Source: Papio anubis (taxonomy: Eukaryota > Chordata > Mammalia > Primates > Cercopithecidae). Taken from it: 64,000 bases of DNA. The DNA lies in contig NC_044981.1 in the NCBI RefSeq assembly GCF_008728515.1, positions 136,525,937 through 136,589,936 on the forward strand, given 5' to 3'. The position numbers and the translations under genes were made by a program. The notes beneath the pieces were generated by a model. It saw only the letters and a program-made list of their open reading frames with translations. It was not told the origin of the DNA and did no database searches. Positions 12,164-22,000 of the stretch are shown piece by piece (position 1 is the stretch's first letter; every line of letters begins with the position of its first letter).

Positions 12164-13658
12164 CTTAAGGACCTCTTCAAGGAGAAATACAAACCACTGC
12201 TCAGTGAAATCAAAGAGGACACAAACAAATGGAAGAACATACCATGCTCATGGATAGGAAGAATCAATATCGTGAAAATGGCCATACTGCCCAAGGTAAT
12301 TTATAGATTCAATGCCATCCCCATCAAGCTACCAATGAGTTTCTGCACAGAATTGGAAAAAAATGCTTTAAAGTTCATATGGAACCAAAAAAGAGCCCGC
12401 ATTGCCAAGACAATCCTAAGTCAAAAGAACAAAGCTGAAGGCATCATGCTACCTGACTTCAAACTATACTACAAGGCTACAGTAACCAAAACAACATGGT
12501 ACTGGTACCAAAACAGAGATATAAACCAATGGAACAGAACAGAGTCCTCAGAAATAATACCACACATCTACAGCCATCTGATCTTTGATAAACCTGAGAA
12601 AAACAAGAAATAGGGAAAGGATTCCCTATTTAATAAGTGGTGCTGGGAAAATTGGCTAGCCATAAGTAGAAAGCTGAAACTGGATCCTTTCCTTACTCCT
12701 TATACGAAAATTAATTCAACATGGATTAGAGACTTAAATGTTAGACCTAATACCATAAAAACCCTAGAAGAAAACCTAGGTAATACCATTCAGGACATAG
12801 GCATGGGCAAGGACTTCATGTCTAAAACACCAAAAGCAACAGCAATGAAAGCCAAAATTGGCAAATGGGATCTAATTAAACTAAAGAGCTTCTGCAAAGC
12901 AAAAGAAACTACCATCAGCGTGAACAGGCAACCTACAGAATTCGAGAAAATTTTTGCAATCTACTCATCTGACAAAGGGCTAATATCCAGAACCTACAAA
13001 GAACTCAAACAAATTTACAAGAAAAAAACAAACAACCCCATCAAAAAGTGGGCAAAGGATATGAACAGACATTTCTCAAAAGAAGACATGCATACAGCAA
13101 CAGACACATGAAAAAATGCTCATCAACACTGGCCATCAGAGAAATGCAAATCAAAACCACAATAAGATACCATCTCACACCAGTTAGAATGGCAATCATT
13201 AAAAAGGAAACAACAGGTGCTGGAGAGGATGTGGAGAAATAGGAACACTTTTACACTGTTGGTGGGATTGTAAACTAGTACAACCATTGTGGAAAACAGT
13301 ATGGCGATTCCTCAGGGATCTAGAACTAGATGTACCATATGACCCACCCATCCCATTACTGGGTATATACCCAGAGGATTATAAATCATGCTGCTATAAA
13401 GACACATGCACATGTATGTTCATTGCAGCACTACTCACAATAGCAAAGACTTGGAATCAACCCAAATGTCCATCAGTGACAGACTGGATTAAGAAAATGT
13501 GGCACATATACACCATGGAATACTATGCAGCCATAAAAAAGGATGAGTTTGTGTCCTTTGTAGGGACATGGATGCAGCTGGAAACCATCATTCTCAGCAA
13601 ACTATCACAAGAACAGAAAACCAAACACCACATGTCCTCACTCATAGGTGGCAACTGA
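12164..13658 (+). pseudogene. L1PA ORF2 C-terminal part, broken by stops
   Basis: Sense ORF2 from KDLFKEKYKPLL through the cysteine-rich C-terminus to SLIGGN and the normal ORF2 stop at 13656-13658. It is interrupted by a stop after DKPEKNKK (12611-12613), a further break near 13111, and another after GAGEDVEK (13240-13242). It lacks a connected N-terminus because of the inversion. Confidence 0.88.
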
Positions 13659-13888
13659 ACAATGAGATCACTTGGACTCGGGAATGGGAACATCACACAC
13701 CGGGGCCTATTATGGGGAGGGGGAAGGGGGAGGGATTGCACTGGGAGTTATACCTGATGTAAATGACTGGTTGATGGGTGCTGACAAGTTGTTGGGTGTA
13801 GCACACCAACATGGCACAAGTATACATATGTAACAAACCTGCACGTTATGCACATGTACCCTAGAACTTAAAGTATAATAATTTTTTA

Positions 13889-13904
13889 AAAAAAGACAAA
13901 TCCT
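13889..13904 (+). repeat. right target-site duplication of the L1PA insertion
   Basis: AAAAAAGACAAATCCT directly follows the L1 tail and matches 10847-10862. Confidence 0.88.
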
Positions 13905-15164
13905 AGGAAAATGAATCATAGTAAGAATGCTGGAAACCAGAAAGAAAAACCTTTAGCAACACATTTTTTTAAAAAGACATATTACTCTCTATAAGCCTCA
14001 CTAACTTCTAAAAAAAAAAGTGAGAAGCCTGAAGACATAAAATGACATTTTTAACATGCTACAATAGGCAATCTAGACTTTCATATCTAATGAAAATATC
14101 TTTCAAGTTTAAAGTAAAATATTTCATCAGAAAAAAAAAAAAAAACAGGGAACGTACTATCAAGAAACAGTCCCTACAAGAAAATAGTAAAGAGTGTTCT
14201 TCAGACTGTTAAAAAAAAAAAAAAAAAAAACACCTAGATCCCATAGGGAAATATGAAATTGTTAAAGAAAAATGATCAGCCAAGAAAATGGTAAATGTGA
14301 TAATATAAATATTCACTTAGTAGTGACAGGACCAATCGATACTAGTAATACTACATTTGTGTCTATATGGTTCAACAAATGTAAAATTAAAATAATCAAA
14401 TGCAGCAAGTAAATGGCATTAAAGCCTTCTAAGGTTCTAGAAATAGTCAACAGTGCAGATTATAATCTTTAGTAAAAGTTTATATAAATAGCAGATTGAT
14501 AGAGGATATAACAAGTCAATGATGCATGTTATCATTCCTAGCACAAGAATCTATAACTAGAGTAATAAAGGATAAAATGAATCATAAAAGTTAATTCAAA
14601 AGAAAATAACAGCAAAAAGAAAAAGGTACTTAAAGCAGGTGGGTCACATACACCAGCAAATAGTAAAATATATAATAGAAACCAAACGTAGCACTAATTA
14701 CATTAAATGTAAATGGACTGCAAATTCCAATTACTAAGACTAACAGATAAGATGAAAACACAAAACCCGAATATACACTGATTATGAGACACACTAAAGA
14801 ATGCAGGATGTTTGTAAGTATCATGATGGAAGATATATATCATACAAATGCTAACCAAACAAAACTCTTATAGCTAATTGGAAACAGGAAATGCCAAGTC
14901 TCAGTAAGGTAGATTCCTTCAAAAAGGAAATACAAGCAACATGGATTAGAGATGATAATATCTCAAGAAAACAATGTAAATAGTTGTTTTGCTGGTGATA
15001 ACTGGAGTATGTCAAAACTCTATCCCTCACTAAATCCAATCAGAAGAAGTGTCATACTTCAATGTAGCTAATATAAACAAAAAGTAGCCTCTGGAGTAGC
15101 AATCCCTCTTTTGCCAGTTTGGCTCAAGTAAAAGCAAAATACAGAGGATAGGACAAGAATTATC
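13905..15164 (+). mobile_element. ancient L1/HAL1-like element, right part
   Basis: Continues the element interrupted at 10861: ORF1-like text, then ORF2-start-like text near 14695 (TAAATGTAAATGGACTGCAA). Poly-A runs at about 14131 and 14212. No open coding. Confidence 0.5.
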
Positions 15165-15167
15165 TAA

Positions 15168-15353
15168 CAGGGGTCAGCAAACTTCTTTTGTAAAGGGGCA
15201 GATACTAAGTAACTTGGCTTGTAAGATACACAGTATTTGCTGCAACAACTCAACACTACCCTAAGTTGTAGTATGAAAACAGCCACAGATAAGCAGCACA
15301 TGTGTGTCTGTGTTCCAATAAAGCTTTATTTACAAAAATATTGCCAACCTGTG
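15168..15353 (+). mobile_element. hAT-Charlie MITE, MER20-like
   Basis: It starts CAGGGGTCAGCAAACTTC and includes CTGTGTTCCAATAAAGC and TTTATTTACAAAAATA, typical of this family. The distal terminal repeat is eroded. The family name is from memory. Confidence 0.65.
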
Positions 15354-15361
15354 ATCTAGAG

Positions 15362-15535
15362 CAGTTGTTCTCAAAAGCATGGCCCCTGGATGGCAACACT
15401 AGCATCACCTGGGTACCTGCTAGAAATACAGATTCTCAGCTCCCACCTAAGTAGAATCAGAATCCCCATGAGCAATCTGTATTTTAACAAACCTTCCAGG
15501 TGATTTTGAAGCTTAGTAAAGCTTGAAAGCCACTA
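15362..15535 (+). mobile_element. MER5A-like hAT element with 8-bp target duplication
   Basis: It starts CAGTTGTTCTCAAAAGC, includes AGCATCACCTGGGTACCTG and CCTTCCAGGTGATTTTGAAG, and ends near GAAAGCCACTA. It is flanked by ATCTAGAG (15354-15361) and ATCTAGGG (15536-15543), an 8-bp duplication as expected for hAT elements. Confidence 0.85.
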
Positions 15536-15819
15536 ATCTAGGGAGTATACTGTTCTTAAACTTATCTAGAGCCACAAGGTACTATATTGATTGTCAACAT
15601 TAAAATACTGAGGAGGAAGAACTAAATATCCGTCTTAAGGTCTCATACCCATCTCATGTTCAGCAATCGAGACCTAAAATGAGGTTGAGGATTTTAAAGT
15701 AAAAATGAAACCCACAGTTGACATATAGATCACCCAAAATCATGAAGTCAAAACTGAAGTCATCCTGATTTTCCCAAAAAGGAAAATATGTGGCCAAAAA
15801 CAGTAGTTACTAAATGTAC

Positions 15820-15872
15820 ACATGGGGAAACTGAGGCTCCAGTTAAATTACTTGTTCAAGGTCTCACTCTCT
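15820..15872 (+). repeat. MIR core fragment
   Basis: CATGGGGAAACTGAGGCTCC followed by TTACTTGTTCAAGGTCTCA matches the MIR core. Confidence 0.55.
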
Positions 15873-16233
15873 TCAACATTCAGTTAATCTAACAAACACA
15901 TCTTTCCCCACCTCTAATGAACTCCACATTCTAGATTCTCTTTATCTTTTCTAACTCAAGTAGGGACATATGTAGCATATAAACACCCCAGACAATATAG
16001 AAAACAAGCCAATACATTTATCGTATCACTTTTACTATCCTCATTTTGACTTTGGTTTAGTTCAGTCTCTAACTCCCCAACATGAAAATGCTGGAGTTAT
16101 AATTTTTTACCAAAACAGCAAAATTCCTACCTACAAGAAAGCCTCCAAAAGGAGGCTTTTGGCTGTGTGGTATCACACGGATACCATCACCTACTTCTAC
16201 TGACTCTACCAACTTCCCTCATCTTACTCCACT

Positions 16234-16242
<9 letters not shown>

Positions 16243-16294
<52 letters not shown>

Positions 16295-16312
16295 TATCTC
16301 TCTCTCTCTCTC
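16243..16312 (+). repeat. (AC)n microsatellite followed by (CT)n
   Basis: An uninterrupted AC run of about 49 bases (16243-16291) is followed by a CT run (about 16298-16312). Likely length-polymorphic. It produces spurious repetitive reading frames on both strands. Confidence 0.97.
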
Positions 16313-16907
16313 CCCTTTCCACCTTGCCTGTTTCAGGGACAAGGCGGTGGGATTAACTGCATAATTATGATGATCTATCACTATATAAAAGATAGAAAAG
16401 ATGGGGAAAACATCATTTAAAAAAAAAAAAAAGACATTACTTCTGAGCACATTAGTTCTAACCACCCTAAAACCAAAATTCCCTAGTCCAGCTCTTAAAG
16501 GAAAAATAACATTTTGATATTAATTACATTTACAGAACTATCCAGCATTAACTACATATTCTAGTTGTGTGTTTTTTTTCAAATTTTTCAAAAATGTAAA
16601 TTTGACTTCTTGAGAAGTCCTATTTATCTGTAACTATTTTTGTTCAGAATATAATTTTATGTTAAACATGTATACTTACATGACAAATAAGATTTAACTT
16701 TTTTCACATTAATGCTTTAAAAAATTACTAATTAAGTAACATATGTTATATATATTACTATATTATGCTGAACTATGAATCCATGAGGCTTTCTGTACAA
16801 GACTGACCACACAGGTATTCTTTCCCTTAGATGTCATTACAGTATAAAAATGTGTAAGTCAATATACAGATGGCAAATAAGCATATGAAAATAAGTTCAT
16901 CATCAGC

Positions 16908-17262
16908 TATTATGGACTAAATGTGTCCCCCAAAATTCTTATGTTGAAATCTAATTACCGGTGTGATGGTATTAGGAGGTACGACCTTTGGGAGGTAATT
17001 AGGTCATGAGAATAAAGTCCTCATAAATGAGATTAATGTCCTTTAAAAAGAGGCAGAGAGCTCTCTGGCCTTCTTTCCTCCATATGAGGATAGAATGAGA
17101 AGTTAGCAGTCTGAAATTCAGAAGAGGACCCTCACCAGAACCTGACCATGCTGGCACCACGATCTCAGACTTTTGGCCCACCAACACTGTGAGAAAAAAA
17201 TTTATGTTATCTATAAGCTATTCAGTGCATGGTATTTCACTATAGCAGCCTAAACTAAGACA
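16908..17262 (+). mobile_element. solo MaLR LTR (MLT1/MST-like)
   Basis: It begins TATTATGGACTAAATGTGTC and ends CCTAAACTAAGACA. It includes the family-typical CCTCACCAGAACCTGACCAT. Flanked by TCAGC (16903-16907) and TCAGT (17263-17267), a 5-bp duplication with one change, inside the L1M. Confidence 0.75.
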
Positions 17263-17463
17263 TCAGTCATCAGGAAAATGCAAATTAAAACCACAATTCT
17301 ACATATTCTTGTCAGAACAGCTAAACTAAAAAATGGTAACATTACCAAATATTTGTGAGAATATTAAGAAAGTGGATTTCTCATACACTGCTAATGGAAA
17401 TGTAAAATGGTACAGCCACCCTGGAAAATCATTTGGCCATTTCTTTTTAAAAAATTAAACCTG

Positions 17464-17639
17464 AGCCAACTGAGCACAGCAAGTTGCACCTGTGATCCCT
17501 GCTACTCGGGAGGCTAAAGCAGGAGGATAACTTGAGCCCAGGAGTTTGAGACTGCAATGAGTTATGATCACCCCACCGCACTCCAGATTAAGCAACACAG
17601 CAAGATCCAGTCTCTTAAAAAAATAAAAATAAATAAAAA
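17464..17639 (+). repeat. free Alu monomer-like repeat (FLAM)
   Basis: A single 7SL-derived monomer with GCTACTCGGGAGGCTAAAGC and GAGCCCAGGAGTTTGAGAC and an A-rich tail. No second monomer is visible. Confidence 0.75.
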
Positions 17640-18541
17640 CGAGGCCTATACTTACCATGAACTCAGAATAAAACTCCCAGGCATTTCTCCCAGGGAAATT
17701 AAAATTTATGTCCATATAAAATCCTGCAGATGACCCTTCACAACAATTTGTAATAACCAAAACTGTAAGTAACCAAAATGCCCCTCAATTTAAGTGAATG
17801 GTTATGCAAACTGTGGTACTTCCATACTACAGAATACTACTCAGTAATAAAATGGAACAAACTACTGATACATGTAACAACTTAAGAAAAAAATCCAATG
17901 CCCAAAGGTCACTTCCTGTATGATTCCATTCATATGATATTCTCAAAATGACAAAAGTATAGACTATAGACGGAGAAGAGTTCATGGTTGCCAGGGTTTA
18001 GGAATGGTGCTAGGGTAGGACACATTTTAAAGAAGGTGTAATTGTAAAAGGATAGCACAAGGAGATCTTTTTGGTAATGAAACATTTCTAATTACAGTAG
18101 TGGTTAACCAAATCTACACCATAAAATGGCAACAGAACCACACGTACACTGTACCTATATGAAATTCCTGGTTTTGATATTATACTATAGTCACGTAGGA
18201 TGTAACCACTGGGGGAACTGGGTGTACCGTACATGGGACTTCTCTGTACTATCTTTGCAACTACATGTTGAAATCTATAATTATTTCTAAATAACAAGTT
18301 AAAAGTAATAACTATTTGATGATATACAATAAATTTCTAAATTATCTTATTTAGGGGAAAAAATTATCTATTAAATCCATGAGACCTGAAGAAAATAAGT
18401 CATTTGCTCCATAATTTCTATTATTTTGATTTTGGGAGGAAGAGAGGTTTTGAAAAACCTACCTGATGTTTATCATTGTCCAGTTGAGAAATTATAACAT
18501 TACTACTGGCATAATGTAAAAGTAGATTGCTTAGCTTTGCA

Positions 18542-18565
18542 AATTAATTTAATTAATTAATTAAA
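18542..18565 (+). repeat. (TTAA)n simple repeat
   Basis: Six tandem AATT/TTAA units just upstream of CENPW's 3' end in plus coordinates. Confidence 0.8.
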
Positions 18566-18869
18566 AGTTAAAATATTGAAAGTGTACCTAGATTTGACTG
18601 CATTTGTCTTTCTTCAGAGATTAAATTCCATAGTTAACTGTGGCTAAATCTAAATATATAAACGTAATTCTAAGAAGTACATTTTTAAAGTATTTAATAT
18701 AGTTAAGATTTCATTTTTGATACATAAAATATTTGTAATAGCAACAAAACAAAAGCAAACTGAACTAGAGGACATTTAAAATAAAAATAATAGTAATTTC
18801 CATAAAAGAGTTAAATAGTCCTATGCATTTACTTGAGATATTTCATGCCAGAAAAAAAATACAAACACA

Positions 18870-18991
18870 CACATCACTTATAGCCAATATTTAATAATCC
18901 CAAATTAATTGATGTGTAAAAAAGTCTTTATGATCTGTTACCGCCCAAAAGAAGGCATCATAATAACTTTCAAGAATATGTTCTTTGACTT
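18870..18991 (-). terminator. CENPW: CENPW 3'UTR and polyadenylation region
   Basis: After the stop codon at 18992, the minus strand carries ATTAAA at 18895-18890, about 97 bases downstream. This is the commonest variant of AATAAA. It is followed within about 30 bases by a GU-rich then U-rich stretch (GTGTGTGTTTG, then eight T's), the usual downstream cleavage element. Cleavage would fall at roughly 18870-18885, giving a short 3'UTR of about 110-120 bases. Longer alternative ends cannot be excluded. Confidence 0.65.
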
Positions 18992-19018
18992 CTAACCTCT
19001 GCTCTTCTTTAGAATTAC
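18992..19018 (-). CDS. CENPW: CENPW coding exon 3 (last 8 codons and stop)
   Basis: On the minus strand, CTTACAG precedes GTAATTCTAAAGAAGAGC, which encodes VILKKSRG and then TAG at 18994-18992. This exon is too short to stand out as an open frame. It was found by following the splice acceptor and the known C-terminal end. Confidence 0.95.
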   Translation of the reverse strand, partial: VILKKSRG

Positions 19019-22000
19019 CTGTAAGAGGGGAAAAAATAAGATTAATATAATATCTATGAAAAACAAAACATCATTCCTTAACAAAAAGTTAAATAGTCCT
19101 GGGTGCATAGTATGCAAGACTGACTTTATAAAACCGAATTTGGAAGATGATTAGGGAATCTTTTGTCTTATAGTCTTAGATTTCTCTAAAAATAGTCTTA
19201 TCTCAATGAATATGAAACATGCCTAGATTCTAAAAACCTGGCTTTATTAGTTACCTCTTGATGTTAATTTCTTCCACTGTAAGCCAAAAGTGTTCAGATT
19301 AATGGTTTCGAACTTGAAATTTTTATACAATTTAGTTATCTAAATTAGGAGTTACATAATACCAGTTAAGGAGTTAAACAATATTCTAAAACTCAAAAAG
19401 TCTATTATAAATCAGACATTTCACAACTATAAAGTAGGACAAATCCACTGCAACATTAAATTTATTATATTTGGACTGGAATTATAATCATTTGAGACTA
19501 AAACTAGTCATCTTATGCTGAACAACTTGTTAAGTAGATTATTTTTAAAATATATAGTCTGTGGTACAAATTTTTTAAAAAAGGAGATTTTTAGTTGTAA
19601 AAAGACTGACAGCATTAGTCAGAATATCTGTTTTTTTAAAAAAAAAAAACTTATCTACGATTTTAAGTAAATAAACCTACAGTTTATTAATACAAATCCT
19701 AAATTTAAAAAATACATGTATATTCTTCAATATCTTAAGCCTTGTTTTTCCTGCAGAAAAATATTTACATTGACTTTAACAGTCTAGAAATTTGTCGAAA
19801 TGTTTATAATTGCAAGATAATTTAAAATCCCTAGAAAATGCCAAGACATGCACACTTCTAGACTTCCACAAGACCATCAAATAAATCTCTGTCTAGGTTA
19901 GTACTTCTCTGTTCTACAAGAAAATATCATGTGTACTTCAAAACAAAGTTTGAATAGTCAAATGAATTTACAAAATGCTGAGTATATTATGTACTCAAAT
20001 AAGCTTACAAAATACTAAACGGAGTTCAACAGGTTTCCTTACTGCTGTATTTCTCTCTTGGCCTTTCATAACTTTATAAAACTATAGTTATATAAGACAT
20101 TAGGATTATGAGAAACTGGACACAGGGTGCATGGGAACTCTAAACTATTTTTTGTGCCTTCTTATTTTAAAATAAATTTAAAACAAAAACGTCTACAAAA
20201 AGGTAGACTGTCAAAAATAAGTTTCTCTCCTCTATCATCCCCAGTCAATTGTGGTTGCCAGTTTCTTACATATTCTTATAGAAACAAGTTCTACAATAAT
20301 ACTGTGACTATGCCAGGTTATCTACACTTCTTTGACCACAGAAGCGTTTAAGGTAGGGCCTTGATTAACATCATTTGGAAATAACATTTTCAGGAACATA
20401 TCTGGAAAACTGCGCCGTAGACAACATATTCTTAACATTACATAAAAATAACAGGAAAAAGCAATCATCTCTACTTGTATATATTTTTTTTCTTTTTTTT
20501 TTGAGACGCACTTTTGCTCTTGTTGCCCAGGCTAGGGTGCAATGGTGCCATCTCGGCACACTGCAACCTCTGCCAAAACAAAGTTAAAAGAAATCAAATA
20601 GTGATATGGTTTGGCTTTGTGTCCCCACCAAAATCTCATCTCGAATTGTAATCCCTTCATGTCGAGAAAGGGAAGTGATTGGATCGTGGGGGTGGTTTCC
20701 CCCATGCTGTTCTTCTGATAGTGAGTGAATTCTCTTTCCTTCATAAATAACCCAGTCTTGGGTATTTCTTTATAGCAGTGTGAAAATGGACTAATACAAT
20801 GAGGTAATTAGGATAATTTTAAACGATCAAGAAGAAAGTAAGTTTTGATAAATTTCAAAGTGATATATCTTCTCCGTCTACAGATTAGCAGTCTGTAGGA
20901 ACATGAATGTTTCCTCTAAAGCAGTGGCCATTAATATTACCATTGGAAATCAATAATATACGTATGGAGGAAATCTAACTCCTTAATTAAAATAATTAAC
21001 TCATAAAAGGCCAAATATCGACTCAATCAACAAAGCTGAGTAAGGTATACAAATCAGGGAGAGGTGATGAAACGAGTGGTAATTTTGAAGTTTAATTCTT
21101 GCTCAAGAAAAGAAATCTGGATTTTACCTTTGCTGCAGCCAGTACATGCTCCTTGTTAATGACTCTACATTTACTCTCACAAGCGTTTGTCCTGGACTCT
21201 TCTGCTAATCGATGAACAAACAGTAAGCAGTTCAGATGGACCTTTAAAACAGAAAATCCAAGTGGATTTTTAAGTTCAAATACTGATGCACTGAAATAAT
21301 GATTTTTAAAAATTATCTCAAAATGTATTGTTATACTATTTACCATTGTGATTAAGTAAATTAAGTCTATTTAAAATTACATAGAATTCAGTCCCTCTTA
21401 GATTCCCTGCAGAGAGACTTGGTCACTGCAATACATAAAACAAGCTATGCAAGGCAGACCAAAGGCCATTTTGTAAAGCATCATTACATATCAAAATGTA
21501 TGTAAGATTCACTTAGTAACAAATATTCCTGCTTCTGATTCCAAATGGATTTTAATTTACAACATAATTTAAAATTTCCAGAAATTTTTAAATCAAAACA
21601 TACCAACAACTACATTTTAGGTTATTATTCTACAATCTGAGGTCAAAGATTTTTAAACAGATATATTTAATTTGAAATATTTGTTTAAAAACATGTTAAT
21701 AGTTGAAATTGTTTAAGTCTGGTAAATTGAAAAGTGTATGCACAAAGGTCAAGTTATTTGTCATCCAACAACTATCATAAAATAACCATACTTACTATTA
21801 ATAATCTTCAAGCCTCTTTTAAAAAATTATTTAAAGTAGGTAATATAAGCAGACTGAAAAATTTAAAAGTCTATAAAAAAACTATAGTTATGTAAGATAT
21901 GAGAACTGTGGAAAGCTGGGTAAAGGATACATGGAAACTGTGTACTATTTTTGCACCTTCTTTTGAGTCTATAATTATTTTAAAAATATAAAAAAAAAAA

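Larger units (their letters stand above)
10862..13888 (+). mobile_element. 5'-truncated primate L1 (L1PA) with 5' inversion (twin priming)
   Basis: About 10862-12163 is ORF2 sequence in antisense; about 12164-13888 is sense ORF2, 3'UTR and tail. The halves meet in the same ORF2 stretch: the minus-strand arm ends at residues RDVKDL and the plus arm begins at KDLFKE, so little of ORF2 is lost or duplicated. The 3'UTR ends CTTAAAGTATAATAA plus an A-tail. A 16-bp duplication flanks the unit. The 3'UTR text suggests an intermediate-age L1PA (about L1PA5-8). Confidence 0.9.
16855..18305 (+). mobile_element. old L1M ORF2 end and 3'UTR, split by two insertions
   Basis: ORF2 C-terminal text (TGGCAAATAAGCATATGAAA; AATGCAAATTAAAACCACAA; AAATGGTACAGCCACCCTGG) leads into an L1M 3'UTR (CATGGTTGCCAGGGTTTAGG; GGACTTCTCTGTACTATCTT). 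It is interrupted by an LTR (16908-17262) and an Alu monomer (17464-17639). Confidence 0.75.
19019..21127 (-). other. CENPW: CENPW intron 2
   Basis: Donor GTAAAATC after the AAG codon (21130-21128); acceptor TCTTACAG before 19018. It holds an L1M end (20057-20310), an Alu fragment (20484-20574) and a THE1 LTR (20612-20798). The rest is AT-rich, with nothing recognised. Confidence 0.92.

Noticed and set aside
16138..16159. Perfect hairpin AAAGCCTCC-AAAA-GGAGGCTTT resembling a bacterial rho-independent terminator
   Set aside because: The window is primate nuclear DNA, so such a terminator has no role. Isolated 9-bp palindromes are expected by chance in 64 kb.
16167..16465. Repetitive TH- and CV-rich frames across the CA microsatellite
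   Set aside because: They are direct translations of the (AC)n repeat.
21092..21346. 84-codon frame around exon 2 read as a separate gene
   Set aside because: Only 21241-21128 is exon; the residues on either side come from introns beyond the splice sites.
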